A DNA stretch of 64,000 bases from Pseudomonadota bacterium (GCA_023391815.1 JAEWAF010000080.1:113736-177735); one strand, 5' to 3'; positions 6,956 to 19,483 are shown, counted from the first letter of the stretch. The notes: generated from the sequence alone by a model not told the origin. Translations and numbers: made by a program.

Positions 6956-9223
6956 ATGTCGAATTCCCATTCTGGCTTTATGTCAGCTCTGTTCGGAATC
7001 TCACGACGCGTCGTCGTGCTCGCATTCCTCGCGTTCGCGGTGTCCGCGTGCGGCGGCGGGGGTGGCAGCACGGCCAACAATCCGCCGACCACGACACCGC
7101 CACCGGGTGGCGGCTCACCAAACAATCCTCCCCCACCGCCTGACCCGGTCGATGACGAACAGAGCAGCGCCGAGAGCGCGCGGATGGTCATGACTCTGGG
7201 TACATCGCAGCTATCGATCAACTGGATCGATCGATTCGACAACGAGCTCGGCTACAAGGTCGAACGGCGCGTCGGTGACGGCAGCTGGGAAGTAGTTGAG
7301 GCACTGCCGGCCCTGGACGGCGAGCGGGGCGAATGGACACGCTTCGGCCCCGCCACCGGGCGATATCGAGTGACGGTGACTTTGCAAGGACGTTCGTTAC
7401 CGCTGCACTCCTCCGGCGGAGAAACCGAGATCGAGATCAACACCGACCCGGCGCGTCCGCTGCCGACGATTGCAATCGACCAGGCCGAGCCCATTCGCGG
7501 CCCCGTGCAGGTCAGCATGGAGAACGTCGGAGCGTCGCTCGGCGTCTACTACTTGCTCGACACCGCGGTGTTGGCTCATGTGACCAGCGGTGCAACGTTC
7601 GCATACACCTTGCCAGCGCAGCAGCTCGTCGATGGCACGCACACTGTCGTGGCGCTCGTTGAAAAGAGCCCTGGCCTGATGTTGATCGCTGCTCGCCAGG
7701 TGCAAGTAGACAATCCCGCGCCGGCGGTGCTGCTCGCCTTGAATTCGCCGCAAACGGCCGACGACCCGCTGGTGATGAGGGCAATGGCCTCATCCGATGC
7801 CGGCATCGGCTCCGTGGAGTTTTTCGTCAACGGCAACTCGGTGCAAGTGGTGAGCACGCCGGAGATTCAGGGTCCGTACCGGGGCCAGTATCTTTATTCC
7901 CTGGACCCGACCGCCTTGCCGCCGGGCCCGAATGTGTTTCGGGTCGTCGCGACCGACAGCACGACGGCAACCGCGGCCATGGAAGAGATTGCGACGATCG
8001 ATCTGGTCCCGAAACTGAATGTCACAGGGCTGTTCGACGGCATGATCGCCTCGGGCCGCAGCGTGAACATCACCGGCGAGTTCGGTGACGATACTGCCGG
8101 GGCGACACTGACGATCACGGCAAGCGATCTGCGTGTACTGCGAACACAGACCAGTCCCTTCGCGGTGATCTTCTCGCTCGACGGCGTGCCGCCCGGCGAG
8201 CACTCGGTGTCGATTCGTGTTCAGGATCGGTACGGCAAAGTGAACTCGCGTTACTACCGCGTCATCGTGCCATCCACGCCGCTCAACTACGAATTACTCG
8301 ACACCGACGTGGAGCTGTTGCTGGCCGCGGATCAAGGCTCACTGCTGTATAAGAAGCGATCCGGGGCAGTGATGCGGAAAAACTCCACCGGTGTCGCAAC
8401 TGCCTTGCCCCCGGCGGCTGCCGGCTTCATGGGCTACCGGTGGGTGGCTGGCCGCATCGTGGCCTTCAGTCAGGATCGTCACATGTACGCGCTCGACCAT
8501 TCCGGTCAGCCCACGGAGCTTGCGCCATTGGCGCCGTTCCATGCCGACGCAGCGCCGACCTTCCGCGGCCCCTGGGTGAGCTGGTTGCCTGCCAACGATT
8601 CGACAGTGTTCAAACTCTACAACGTATCGACCGGCAACTTGCGGGACGTGCCGGTTGGAGGCACGGCAGCTGCCAGTCCACCGGAGATCGTGCTGACGCC
8701 AGGAAACGAACGATTGCTGTTCCGCGCGACCATGAATGGCACGGCGGGAATCTACAGCCACAACCTGGCGACGACCGCTACGCAATTGATCGCGAGCGGC
8801 CCGCTGATTCTTCCACGTAGCGATGGCACCCGCATTGCGTGGTTCGATATGTCGAGCGCCGCGGCGCTGGTCGTCGCACCCCTGAACAATCCAGCCGCCG
8901 CGACAGTGCTGGCCCCTGACGCCATGATGGGCGTGCTCGAAGATGGCTTGGTCTGCTGGCTCGACCGGGACGACTACGAACTGCACGTGAACGATGGCTC
9001 GGTGACGACTCAACTCGCCACTCCGCAGTGGCAGTTGCTGAGCGAGAGCACGGTCAACGACGGCCGCGTCATCTTCGTCGAAGACAATCAGATGCACGTG
9101 TGGAACCCGGCGAACGGCGAGCGAGTGTGGCTGGACACGGTCGCCCCGGCGATCCAAGCCGATGGCGTCGCGTATTTCCTGACGGGGAGCGGCCATGCCC
9201 TGTATCGAGTGACACTGCCCTGA
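6956..9223 (+). CDS. Large surface/periplasmic lipoprotein with Ig-like modules
   Basis: 755 residues. A type II signal peptide ends with lipobox AVSAC (Cys32), followed by a Gly- and Pro-rich linker. Next come a fibronectin III-like segment (LGYKVERRVGDGSWEVV), bacterial Ig-like segments (SSDAGIGSVEFFVNG; GEHSVSIRVQDRYG) and a C-terminal half whose repeating beta pattern suggests a propeller. No enzyme motif was found. AAGGA lies 11 bases ahead of ATG 6956; the GTG three bases upstream is an alternative start. Function unknown; probably outer-membrane anchored. Confidence 0.75.
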   Translation: MSNSHSGFMSALFGISRRVVVLAFLAFAVSACGGGGGSTANNPPTTTPPPGGGSPNNPPPPPDPVDDEQSSAESARMVMTLGTSQLSINWIDRFDNELGYKVERRVGDGSWEVVEALPALDGERGEWTRFGPATGRYRVTVTLQGRSLPLHSSGGETEIEINTDPARPLPTIAIDQAEPIRGPVQVSMENVGASLGVYYLLDTAVLAHVTSGATFAYTLPAQQLVDGTHTVVALVEKSPGLMLIAARQVQVDNPAPAVLLALNSPQTADDPLVMRAMASSDAGIGSVEFFVNGNSVQVVSTPEIQGPYRGQYLYSLDPTALPPGPNVFRVVATDSTTATAAMEEIATIDLVPKLNVTGLFDGMIASGRSVNITGEFGDDTAGATLTITASDLRVLRTQTSPFAVIFSLDGVPPGEHSVSIRVQDRYGKVNSRYYRVIVPSTPLNYELLDTDVELLLAADQGSLLYKKRSGAVMRKNSTGVATALPPAAAGFMGYRWVAGRIVAFSQDRHMYALDHSGQPTELAPLAPFHADAAPTFRGPWVSWLPANDSTVFKLYNVSTGNLRDVPVGGTAAASPPEIVLTPGNERLLFRATMNGTAGIYSHNLATTATQLIASGPLILPRSDGTRIAWFDMSSAAALVVAPLNNPAAATVLAPDAMMGVLEDGLVCWLDRDDYELHVNDGSVTTQLATPQWQLLSESTVNDGRVIFVEDNQMHVWNPANGERVWLDTVAPAIQADGVAYFLTGSGHALYRVTLP

Positions 9224-9249
9224 GAGCCGGCAGCGGCTACAATCGCCGC

Positions 9250-9699
9250 ATGCCGGTATTCGACACTCAATCCCGCGATCAACTGCGCCGTGCGTACGTC
9301 GAGGCCTGGCGCAAGCATCGCGAAGGGCTTCCGATGGAGCCGCTCGAGGCGCAGATCGCCGATGTGATCGCACTTCATCCTGAATATCAGGCCGCGCTGG
9401 AAGGCTCGGACGACGTGCTCGACCGCGACTACAGTCCCGAAGGCGGGCAGTCCAACCCGTTTCTGCACATGGGCCTGCACCTGGCGGTCCGCGATCAGAT
9501 CAACACCGATCGACCGCCGGGCATCCGGGCCGCGTTCGAGGCCCTGGCGGCGCGGCTGAGCTCGCCCCACGACGCGGAACATCAAGTCATCGAACGCCTG
9601 GCGGAAGCGTTGTGGGAAGCGCAGCGGGCCGGTCGGCCGCCCGACGAGCAGGCTTATCTGCGCCGCATCCGGGAACTGGCGGGCCTTCGCATTAGGTGA
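9250..9699 (+). CDS. DUF1841 family protein
   Basis: 149 residues matching the small DUF1841 family of Gamma- and Betaproteobacteria throughout. The signatures are AYVEAWRKHREGLPMEPLE, IALHPEYQAALE, SNPFLHMGLHLAVRDQI, DRPPGIRA and AEALWEAQRAGRPPDEQAY. Soluble, no signal peptide. The conserved histidines (HMGLH) look like a possible metal or active site, but the function is unknown. Confidence 0.93.
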   Translation: MPVFDTQSRDQLRRAYVEAWRKHREGLPMEPLEAQIADVIALHPEYQAALEGSDDVLDRDYSPEGGQSNPFLHMGLHLAVRDQINTDRPPGIRAAFEALAARLSSPHDAEHQVIERLAEALWEAQRAGRPPDEQAYLRRIRELAGLRIR

Positions 9700-9794
9700 T
9701 GTCTGCGTTCGCGGTCCGCGTGGTGGCCCGACCCCGACGCCGGTGGTAGATTCCGCCCCCTCTCGATCCCCATCGAAAGCACCGCCGCCGCACC

Positions 9795-11321
9795 ATGCCG
9801 ACCATCAAGCAAGACGATGTGATCCAGAGCGTCGCCGACGCCCTGCAATACATTTCCTATTACCACTCGCCCGATTTCATCCAAGCCATGGCCGCCGCCT
9901 ACGAGCGCGAGGAAAGCCCGGCGGCGAAGGATGCGATCAAACAGATTCTGGTGAATTCGCGCATGTGCGCCGAAGGTCACCGCCCGATCTGTCAGGACAC
10001 CGGCATCGTCACCGTGTTCGTCAAAGTTGGCATGAACGTGCAGTGGGGCGACGCCACCCTGTCACTGAGCGACATGATCAACGAAGGCGTGCGTCGCGCG
10101 TACAACCATCCTGACAACACGCTGCGCGCATCGATCGTCGGCGATCCCTTGTTCGATAGGAAGAACACCAAGGACAACACGCCCGCGGTGATTCATATGG
10201 AAGTCGTGCCGGGCGACACGCTCGACATCGCCGTCGCGGCCAAGGGCGGCGGCTCGGAAAACAAATCCAAGATGGTGATGTTGAATCCGTCCGACTCGAT
10301 CGTCGACTGGCTGGTGAAGACCGTGCCGCAAATGGGCGCGGGCTGGTGTCCGCCGGGCATGCTCGGCATCGGTATCGGCGGCACCGCAGAGAAAGCCATG
10401 GTGATGGCCAAGGAAGCGTTGTTCGAAGAGATCGACATTCATGAGATCCGCGAGCACGGGCCGAAGGACAAGTACGAAGCGCTGCGCCTGGAGATCATGG
10501 ACAAGATCAACGCCCTCGGCATCGGTGCGCAAGGTCTCGGCGGCCTCACCACCGTGCTCGACGTAAAGATCAAACATTGTCCGACGCACGCTGCGTCGTT
10601 GCCGGTCGCGGTGATTCCGAACTGCGCCGCCACTCGCCACGCGCACTTCGTACTCGACGGCTCGGGACCCGCGAAGCTCGATCCGCCCGATCTGGAGCTG
10701 TGGCCGAAACTGACCTATCAAGCGTCCGCCGACTCGCGTCGAGTCAATCTCGATGCGCTCACGCGTGAGGACGTGGCGTCGTGGAAGCCGGGCGAGCGCT
10801 TGTTGTTGTCCGGCAAGATGCTGACCGGTCGCGACGCCGCTCACAAACGCTTGAGCACGCTGATCGAGAAAGGCGAACCGTTGCCGCCGGGCCTGGATTT
10901 CAAGAACCGCGTGATCTATTACGTCGGCCCCGTCGATCCCGTGAAGGGCGAGGTGGTCGGTCCCGCCGGCCCCACGACCGCGACGCGCATGGACAAGTTC
11001 ACCGAGATGATGCTCGGCAAGACCGGCCTGATCGCCATGGTCGGCAAATCCGAGCGCGGCCCCGAAGCCATCGAATCCATTCGCAAGCACAAAGCGGCGT
11101 ACCTCATGGCGGTCGGCGGCTCGGCGTATCTCGTCTCCAAGGCGATCCGCTCCAGCCGCGTGGTCGCGTTCGGCGACCTGGGCATGGAAGCGATCTACGA
11201 GTTCGAAGTGAAAGACATGCCAGTGACCGTCGCTGTCGACGCCCGCGGCGAATCGGTGCACGAGACCGGCCCGGCGGAGTGGCGCAAGCGCATCGCCGGC
11301 ATCCCCGTCAAAGTGATGTAA
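9795..11321 (+). CDS. fumA: Class I fumarate hydratase (4Fe-4S)
   Basis: 508 residues, the full length of the FumA/FumB-type single-chain enzyme. It interconverts fumarate and malate in the TCA cycle using an oxygen-sensitive 4Fe-4S cluster. Cluster cysteines are visible in CAEGHRPICQDTG, GAGWCPPGMLG and IPNCAATRH. The C-terminal beta domain contains GPAGPTTATRMD and VGGSAYLV. It is a stand-alone gene after DUF1841 and shares no motif with class II fumarase. The symbol denotes the class; fumB is equally possible. Confidence 0.96.
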   Translation: MPTIKQDDVIQSVADALQYISYYHSPDFIQAMAAAYEREESPAAKDAIKQILVNSRMCAEGHRPICQDTGIVTVFVKVGMNVQWGDATLSLSDMINEGVRRAYNHPDNTLRASIVGDPLFDRKNTKDNTPAVIHMEVVPGDTLDIAVAAKGGGSENKSKMVMLNPSDSIVDWLVKTVPQMGAGWCPPGMLGIGIGGTAEKAMVMAKEALFEEIDIHEIREHGPKDKYEALRLEIMDKINALGIGAQGLGGLTTVLDVKIKHCPTHAASLPVAVIPNCAATRHAHFVLDGSGPAKLDPPDLELWPKLTYQASADSRRVNLDALTREDVASWKPGERLLLSGKMLTGRDAAHKRLSTLIEKGEPLPPGLDFKNRVIYYVGPVDPVKGEVVGPAGPTTATRMDKFTEMMLGKTGLIAMVGKSERGPEAIESIRKHKAAYLMAVGGSAYLVSKAIRSSRVVAFGDLGMEAIYEFEVKDMPVTVAVDARGESVHETGPAEWRKRIAGIPVKVM

Positions 11322-11346
11322 CGAACCGAAGGCGGTGGAGGGAGCC

Positions 11347-11761
11347 ATGCAGATCCAACACGCGATTCTGTTACCCCCCACCGCCCTCGCCTTGCTGACC
11401 GGGCTGGTATTCGTCAAGTTATATCGAGACCGTATCGCCGAAATCCGCGCCCGGCGGATCCATCCCCAAAAGCTGGCGACCGCGAAGCAGGCTCACGAGA
11501 CGCTGCAAAACGTCGCGGCTTCGGACCACTTCCGCAATCTGTTCGAAGTGCCAGTGCTGTTCTACGCGCTGTGCGGGTTTCTCGCGATCACCCAGCTCAC
11601 GACGGTACTGCTGCTGGCCTGTGCCTGGGGCTACGTCGTGCTGCGAGCGGCGCACACGTATGTGCACCTCACGAGCAACGTCGTCATTCGACGCTTCCAG
11701 TTGTTCTTCGCCAGCAGCATCGTGCTGTATGTGATGTGGGTAATGTTCGCCCTGCGCCTGC

Positions 11762-11772
<11 letters not shown>
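11347..11772 (+). CDS. MAPEG family membrane protein
   Basis: 141 residues with about four membrane helices. The MAPEG signature is visible as NLFEVPVLFYALCGFL, followed by RAAHTYVHLTSN. MAPEG proteins include glutathione-dependent transferases and peroxidases, but many bacterial members are uncharacterised. A strong Shine-Dalgarno (GGAGGGA) sits just ahead of ATG 11347, favouring it over the upstream GTG at 11335. The last 11 bases overlap the 3' end of the convergent glgP. Confidence 0.88.
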
Positions 11773-14284
<2,512 letters not shown>

Positions 14285-14441
14285 GACTACCCTTTCTCAG
14301 GTCGGCAAACGACGTGCATGGTGCAAATATCGTGCGGACCCGAAAACCTGTCGTTATTCGCAGCCACTGAAGCGCGCGAGACGCGCGCACGCACCGGGCC
14401 AACTCATCGGCTCACGCGATCTGCCTCTTTTGAGGGCAGTC

Positions 14442-15191
14442 CTACGCGACCGCCTTGGCGCGATAAGCCGAGAACATCGAGAACACCCACGGACGGCACG
14501 CCAGTAGCAGCGCGACGCTGGTCTTGTCACGCGCCGGCAATTGCACATCGAGCGCCGCGAGGTCGGCGAAATCGGCCGCGAGCTTGTCGATCTTTTTGAG
14601 CAAAATACGCACCGACGCCGGCGACAGCTCAGCCGAATGAAATGACAGCGCCTCGCTCGCGCCCGTGAACGGGCCTTGCAGGAACTCCGCTCGCACTTGA
14701 CGCTCATACAGCTTGCGCACCGGCCCGTCCGGACGCCACGCGATCGGCAGGCGCGCGTGCAGATGAATTCTGCGCTTCGCATCGAGCTGGATGAGCTGAG
14801 CCTCTTCGAGCCTCGCCAGCAGCGCACGCATGAGTCGCGGGTTGAGACCGAGCCGGCGCTCCGCCGCCTCGGCCGATCTGCCATTCAATAGCAAATAAAA
14901 CAATGCGAGCAACGAAGCATCGCTTGCCAAAGTTCGCTCCTGCTCGAGCGACAAACTGAAAGTCTGCGTGGGCTCGCGCGTGCCGGCGGACATGCGTACC
15001 AAATCGGCGACACTCATGTCGATGGCTGCGCAGACGCGCTCCAATCTCACCAATGTAAAAGATTCATCGGAGAACAGGCGCTTCACCGACGATTCGCTGA
15101 GCCCCAGCGCGCGACCCAGCTTGTGATACGTCATGCCCCGCGCGCGCAAGCAACGCTTCAAAGTTTCCAGCAGATTTTTCGTCTCATTCAC
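14442..15191 (-). CDS. XRE-family HTH transcriptional regulator
   Basis: 249 residues if translation starts at the GTG at 15191 (VNETKNLLETLKRCLRARG). An upstream ATG at 15260 would add 23 residues, but that extension would run through a perfect palindrome (15231-15249) and looks like intergenic DNA. The N-terminal helix-turn-helix (YHKLGRALGLSESSVKRLFSD, then a VCAAIDMSVADLVRMS helix) is XRE/Cro type. The rest is an alpha-helical domain I do not recognise. It is divergent from the OmpA-like gene and may regulate it or itself. Confidence 0.85.
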   Translation of the reverse strand: MNETKNLLETLKRCLRARGMTYHKLGRALGLSESSVKRLFSDESFTLVRLERVCAAIDMSVADLVRMSAGTREPTQTFSLSLEQERTLASDASLLALFYLLLNGRSAEAAERRLGLNPRLMRALLARLEEAQLIQLDAKRRIHLHARLPIAWRPDGPVRKLYERQVRAEFLQGPFTGASEALSFHSAELSPASVRILLKKIDKLAADFADLAALDVQLPARDKTSVALLLACRPWVFSMFSAYRAKAVA

Positions 15192-15230
15192 TGCAACAAA
15201 TTCCGACAAAGGTAGTACGGCGGTGCCTAG

Positions 15231-15249
15231 AGTACCGTAATCCGGTACT
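15231..15249. promoter_or_regulatory. Perfect 7-bp inverted repeat, candidate operator
   Basis: AGTACCG-taatc-CGGTACT, exactly symmetric with a 5-bp centre. It lies 40 bp upstream of the regulator GTG and about 120 bp upstream of the OmpA-like gene in the divergent region. A related half-site (GGTAGTACGG) lies just to the left. It is a plausible autoregulatory site for the adjacent XRE protein, inferred from symmetry and position only. Confidence 0.5.
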
Positions 15250-15368
15250 TCGGTTTTCAAAGCTTGTTCGACACGGTGAGCCCGCTAAGGTGTCGCCCCG
15301 TCGGCACCTCGATCCGGCCAAACCGGCTCGGGGGTGACGGCAACGTTGAACAAACAAGAGGAATCGAA

Positions 15369-16514
15369 ATGAAGGTGTTTCACGCGTTACGCGCCCTGGC
15401 CAGACCGGCATTGCGCTGGTCGGTGCCCGCGCTCGTCATCGCCGCGCCGGGGATTGCCGCGGCCGACGACGTCGGTCACTGGTATATCACGCCGCAGATC
15501 GGCGGCATCTCCGTCGACAACGATCGGCCCGTGGAGGACAAGGATTGGTTGTATGGTCTGGCGGTCGGCAAGGCCGTCAATCGTGGCTTGAACGTCGAGC
15601 TCAATCTCAATGGCTCGCAAATCGGCGGCGGCCCCGGCCGCAGCGACCTGAGCTTGTATGGCGGCTCGGTCGACCTGCTGGGCGTGTTCAATCGCGGCGG
15701 TGTGGTGCAGCCGTTCCTGACCGCCGGTCTCGGCGTGGCACAGAACGATCGGGCGAACAGCGCTGGCGGTGACGCCACCGACTTCATGACGCAGGCCGGT
15801 GTCGGCATGTTCATCAAGGCTTGGGAGAGCGGCGATGGCTCGCGCAGCTTCTCGTTGCGTCCCGAGTTGAAAGCGCGCTGGGACGACGCCGGCGCCGAGG
15901 GACACCTCGTCGATTATCTCGGCCTGCTCGGATTCCAATTCTCCTTCGGCGCGCCGGCAGCGAAACCGGTCGCCGCTCCGCCGCCCGCGCCGGAACCGCC
16001 TCCGCCGCCACCGCCGCCCCCGCCGCCGCCTGTGGGCGATCAGGACAAGGACGGCGTGCTCGACAACGTCGACAAGTGCCCGGATACACCTCCCGGCGTC
16101 GCGGTCGATGCGTACGGTTGCACGCGCAAGGGCTCGATCACGCTGGAAGGCGTGACGTTCGAGTACAACTCGGCGAAGCTCAAGGCGGAGTCCCGCAGCG
16201 TTCTCGATAACCTGGCCTCGGATCTGAAGAAATATCCGCGGTTGAAGATCGAGCTGCAGGGTCACACCGACAGCGCCGGTTCGGACGCGTACAACCTGAA
16301 GTTGTCACAGCAGCGTGCCGATTCGGTCCGCACCTATCTGCTCGATCAGGGCGTGCCGGAAGCGCGACTGGTCGCGAAGGGCTACGGCGAATCGCAGCCG
16401 ATCGCGGACAACAAGACCGAGGAAGGCCGCGCATTGAATCGCCGTGTGGTGATGTTCGTGGTGGACAACCCTGGCGACGTGGACGTCAAGGGTGAAGGTA
16501 AAGTCGAGCGCTAA
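15369..16514 (+). CDS. OmpA-like outer-membrane protein with TSP3 linker
   Basis: 381 residues. A signal peptide ends near AAPGIAAA, followed by an eight-strand-barrel-like N-terminal domain (about 35-195), a Pro-rich hinge, a thrombospondin type 3 calcium-binding repeat (DQDKDGVLDNVDKCPDTP) and a C-terminal OmpA/Pal peptidoglycan-binding domain (LQGHTDSAGSDAYN ... LSQQRADSVRTYL). The protein would link outer membrane and cell wall. AGAGGA precedes ATG 15369, and a clear intrinsic terminator follows. Confidence 0.92.
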   Translation: MKVFHALRALARPALRWSVPALVIAAPGIAAADDVGHWYITPQIGGISVDNDRPVEDKDWLYGLAVGKAVNRGLNVELNLNGSQIGGGPGRSDLSLYGGSVDLLGVFNRGGVVQPFLTAGLGVAQNDRANSAGGDATDFMTQAGVGMFIKAWESGDGSRSFSLRPELKARWDDAGAEGHLVDYLGLLGFQFSFGAPAAKPVAAPPPAPEPPPPPPPPPPPPVGDQDKDGVLDNVDKCPDTPPGVAVDAYGCTRKGSITLEGVTFEYNSAKLKAESRSVLDNLASDLKKYPRLKIELQGHTDSAGSDAYNLKLSQQRADSVRTYLLDQGVPEARLVAKGYGESQPIADNKTEEGRALNRRVVMFVVDNPGDVDVKGEGKVER

Positions 16515-16537
16515 GCTCGACTGAAGTCGACAGACGG

Positions 16538-16566
16538 GCCTCTCCCCGCAAGGGGAGAGGCTTTTT
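16538..16566 (+). terminator. Rho-independent terminator of the OmpA-like gene
   Basis: A perfect 10-bp GC-rich stem (16538-16547 with 16552-16561) with GCAA tetraloop, followed directly by TTTTT. It begins 24 bases past the OmpA-like stop and also separates it from the convergent ligase gene. Confidence 0.93.
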
Positions 16567-16577
16567 CTTTTGAGCCG

Positions 16578-18209
16578 CTACCGCGGTGGAAACTGATAAC
16601 CCACGAACTGCTGGCGCAGTTGTAACTTGCTGAGCTTGCCGGTCGCCGTCAGCGGCAATTTCTCGACGAACACAACGTCTTCGGGAATGCACCACTTCGC
16701 GACCTTGCCCGCGAAGAACTGCAACAGCTCCTCCCGGCTGACCGACGTGCCCGGTTTCAGCACCGCTACCAGCAGCGGCCGCTCCTGCCACTTCGGATGC
16801 GGGATCGCAATCGCCGCCGCCTGGGCCACCGCCGGGTGCGCGACCGCGAGATTTTCCAATTCGATGGAGCTGATCCATTCACCGCCGGACTTGATGACGT
16901 CCTTGGTTCGATCCGTGATCTGCATATAGCCCAGCGGGCAAATGGTCGCGACGTCGCCGGTGTTGAACCAGCCGTCGTGCTCGAACACATCATCGCCGCT
17001 GCGTTTGTAATACCCGGCGGCGACCCACGGCCCGCGCACTTTCAACGCACCGAACGTCTTGCCGTCGCGCGGGACTTCTTTGCCGTCGTCGTCTTCGATT
17101 TTCAGCTCGACGCCGAATACCGTGCGCCCCTGCCGGGCCCGCAACGCCTGCCGACGATCTTCGGGCAAGGCGCTCGCTTCGGGTGACATGCAGCGGATGG
17201 TGCCGATCGGACTGGTCTCGGTCATTCCCCACGCATGCACGACTTCGACGTCGTGACGCTCCTTCAACACATTCATCAGCGCCAACGGCACGGCGGAGCC
17301 GCCGCTCAGCACATGAGTGAGAGAATCGATGCGCTTGCCCGTTTTCTCCAGGTACGCGACCAAGCCTTGCCATACGGTCGGCACGCCCGCTGCGAACGTC
17401 ACCCGCTCTTCTTCGATGAGCGCCTGCAAGGTCTCGGCGTCGCCCATCTTCGAGCCGGGGAACACCAGCTTCGCGCCCACCATCGCGCAGGAGTACGGCA
17501 AGCCCCATGCATTCACATGAAACATCGGGACCACCGGCAGCACGACTTCATGCGCCGATAGGCTCATCGCGTCCGGCATCGCGGAGGCGTAACAATGCAG
17601 AACGGTCGAGCGATGGCTGTAGAGCACGCCTTTCGGATCGCCCGTCGTGCCCGAGGTGTAGCACAGGGAGCTTGCGGTCCGCTCGTCGAGCTCGGGCCAC
17701 TCGAAACGATCGCTCTGCTCAGCGATGAACGATTCGTAGCTGCGAGCGCGAGGCAGCTGCGTCTGCGGCATGTGTGCGTCGTCGGTCATGACGACGCATC
17801 CTTCGAGCTTCGGCAAGCGCGACTGCAACTTTTCGATGAGCGGCACGAACACGGGATCGAGGAACAGCCAGCGATCCTCGGCATGATTGACGATGTAGGC
17901 GATCTGATCCTCGAACAGGCGCGGGTTGATGGTGTGGCAGACGAACCCGGACCCGGAGACGGCGTAGTAGATTTCGAAGTGCCGATAGTCGTTCCAGGCC
18001 AGCGTCGCGACCCGATCCCCCGGTTGCAGGCCCAATCGACTCAGCGCATTGGCGAGCTTGCGAGCGCGGGCGAATGCATCCCGATAGGTATAGCGGTGAC
18101 GAGGGTTGTCGGCGGTGATCGAGACAATCTCCCGGCGAGGGTGCTGAAGTTCCGCATGGCGCGCGATACTGCTGATGAGCAGCTGTCGGTCCATCATCTG
18201 TCCCAACAT
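16578..18209 (-). CDS. AMP-dependent fatty acyl-CoA ligase (AlkK-like)
   Basis: 543 residues from ATG 18209 (MLGQMMDRQLLISS), the usual N-terminus of AlkK-type medium/long-chain acyl-CoA ligases; the in-frame extension to 18332 has no family resemblance. ATP/AMP motifs are YTSGTTGDPKGV, GMTETSP, GWFNTGD and TDRTKDVIKSGGEWIS, with catalytic Lys in LPLTATGKLSK. It activates fatty acids to acyl-CoA in the cytoplasm for beta-oxidation. The start lies well clear of the divergent neighbourhood, and the gene appears to be transcribed alone. Confidence 0.93.
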   Translation of the reverse strand: MLGQMMDRQLLISSIARHAELQHPRREIVSITADNPRHRYTYRDAFARARKLANALSRLGLQPGDRVATLAWNDYRHFEIYYAVSGSGFVCHTINPRLFEDQIAYIVNHAEDRWLFLDPVFVPLIEKLQSRLPKLEGCVVMTDDAHMPQTQLPRARSYESFIAEQSDRFEWPELDERTASSLCYTSGTTGDPKGVLYSHRSTVLHCYASAMPDAMSLSAHEVVLPVVPMFHVNAWGLPYSCAMVGAKLVFPGSKMGDAETLQALIEEERVTFAAGVPTVWQGLVAYLEKTGKRIDSLTHVLSGGSAVPLALMNVLKERHDVEVVHAWGMTETSPIGTIRCMSPEASALPEDRRQALRARQGRTVFGVELKIEDDDGKEVPRDGKTFGALKVRGPWVAAGYYKRSGDDVFEHDGWFNTGDVATICPLGYMQITDRTKDVIKSGGEWISSIELENLAVAHPAVAQAAAIAIPHPKWQERPLLVAVLKPGTSVSREELLQFFAGKVAKWCIPEDVVFVEKLPLTATGKLSKLQLRQQFVGYQFPPR

Positions 18210-18348
18210 GACCGGTCCCCCAAGCGATGCTTCATGTAGTACCAGAAGTGATACCACAAATGTCGCTGGGGCGCTCAATGCAGCGCTGATGTGACCGTCG
18301 GCGGGAGAAAAAAATATCGCTCTCCGGCCCAATCAGTACATGTGAACG

Positions 18349-19212
18349 TTATTGAGCAGCGCCTGTGCTGGTGAAAGCCGCGGCGGTCGGCACGGGATGT
18401 AACGAATCCGCCGCTATGACGGCGGGCACTTGTGACGGAGGCGCTTGGAGCGGCGTCGTCATCGGTGCGGGCTCGGGTGGGGTCGGCGAGTTACCGAAGC
18501 CAAACTCCACGACGACCCGTGCGATATGCGGATGCTCGCTGCTCCACTGCATGAAATTCACACACACGGCTTTCAGCTCCCGGCCTTGCGCATATTCGAA
18601 GGAATTGCCGGTGAAGCGCGCGCCGCCGAGATCCTGTTCGAAGGTCACCTGATGTTTGTCCCAGGGGTATTGCATGGCGTCCGGTTGCGCGAACAGTTGA
18701 ATACGATCGACGCGAGCATAGGACGGTATCGTTCCGCAGAGCGCGATTCGTTGAGCTTCCTGCTCGCTGCAAGCGGCACTGGCAACGGCTCCCCGACAGG
18801 CCGGAACGTAGACCACGGATTCCACGCTGTCTGCGACGCCTTTCATCGCGGCAGGTAAGGTCACCGCATCGGTCGGCATCGATATCGACTTTGCGGGAGT
18901 GACTTCGTTTCTCGCCGCCTCGCGCTCGGCGGCGATCATTGCGCGCATTTCCTTCAGCTCGTCGCGCATGGCGCGCATGTCTTCAGCAGCGCGTTGTTTC
19001 ATGAACTCGGAGTAGAGAAAGCCGCCCGCGGCTGACGCGACCATCAGTGCGAGCACGGCGAGAACGGAGCGCAGCGTGGAGCCCTTCTTGGGCTTCACAT
19101 CGACGCGGGAGCTGCGCTGCTGTTTGAAGGAGCTGAACAGCTGGAACAACGCGGTGGTGACGGTGGCCAGGGCACCGATCATCGCCGCCATAATGGTTTC
19201 GGAAAGACCCAT
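18349..19212 (-). CDS. Hypothetical membrane protein with two N-terminal helices
   Basis: 287 residues with AAGGGA ahead of ATG 19212. Hydrophobic segments lie at about 8-27 and 48-66, then a short Glu/Arg-rich coiled-coil-like stretch (EDMRAMRDELKEMRAMIAAEREA). A soluble domain with Cys-containing segments (YVPACRG, AACSEQEAQ) follows, and a Pro/Ala-rich tail. I do not recognise a family. The soluble domain is probably periplasmic or cytoplasm-facing; topology is unresolved. Confidence 0.7.
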   Translation of the reverse strand: MGLSETIMAAMIGALATVTTALFQLFSSFKQQRSSRVDVKPKKGSTLRSVLAVLALMVASAAGGFLYSEFMKQRAAEDMRAMRDELKEMRAMIAAEREAARNEVTPAKSISMPTDAVTLPAAMKGVADSVESVVYVPACRGAVASAACSEQEAQRIALCGTIPSYARVDRIQLFAQPDAMQYPWDKHQVTFEQDLGGARFTGNSFEYAQGRELKAVCVNFMQWSSEHPHIARVVVEFGFGNSPTPPEPAPMTTPLQAPPSQVPAVIAADSLHPVPTAAAFTSTGAAQ

Positions 19213-19483
19213 CGAAGTCCCTTGCTGTTACCGCTTGCGCCCTTCCACCGAACTTCGGAAGCGCGCGAAGCCCTTCCTTATGTCTGGTCTGGCGCCGGAC
19301 TGTACTGCGTCACACTTTGCAGCTCTGCCAAACAGTTGGCAGTTTCGGGGGCGCGGGCCGCGATGGATGCAATTGCGGTCATCTGTTCGTTCAGCTACGT
19401 CGCGTTATGTTGCTTGCGACTGGGCGGCGGGGGCGCCTACGAATGCGTTGAGCGCCAGACAGGAGAGCGTCGGTGGCTCGCGC

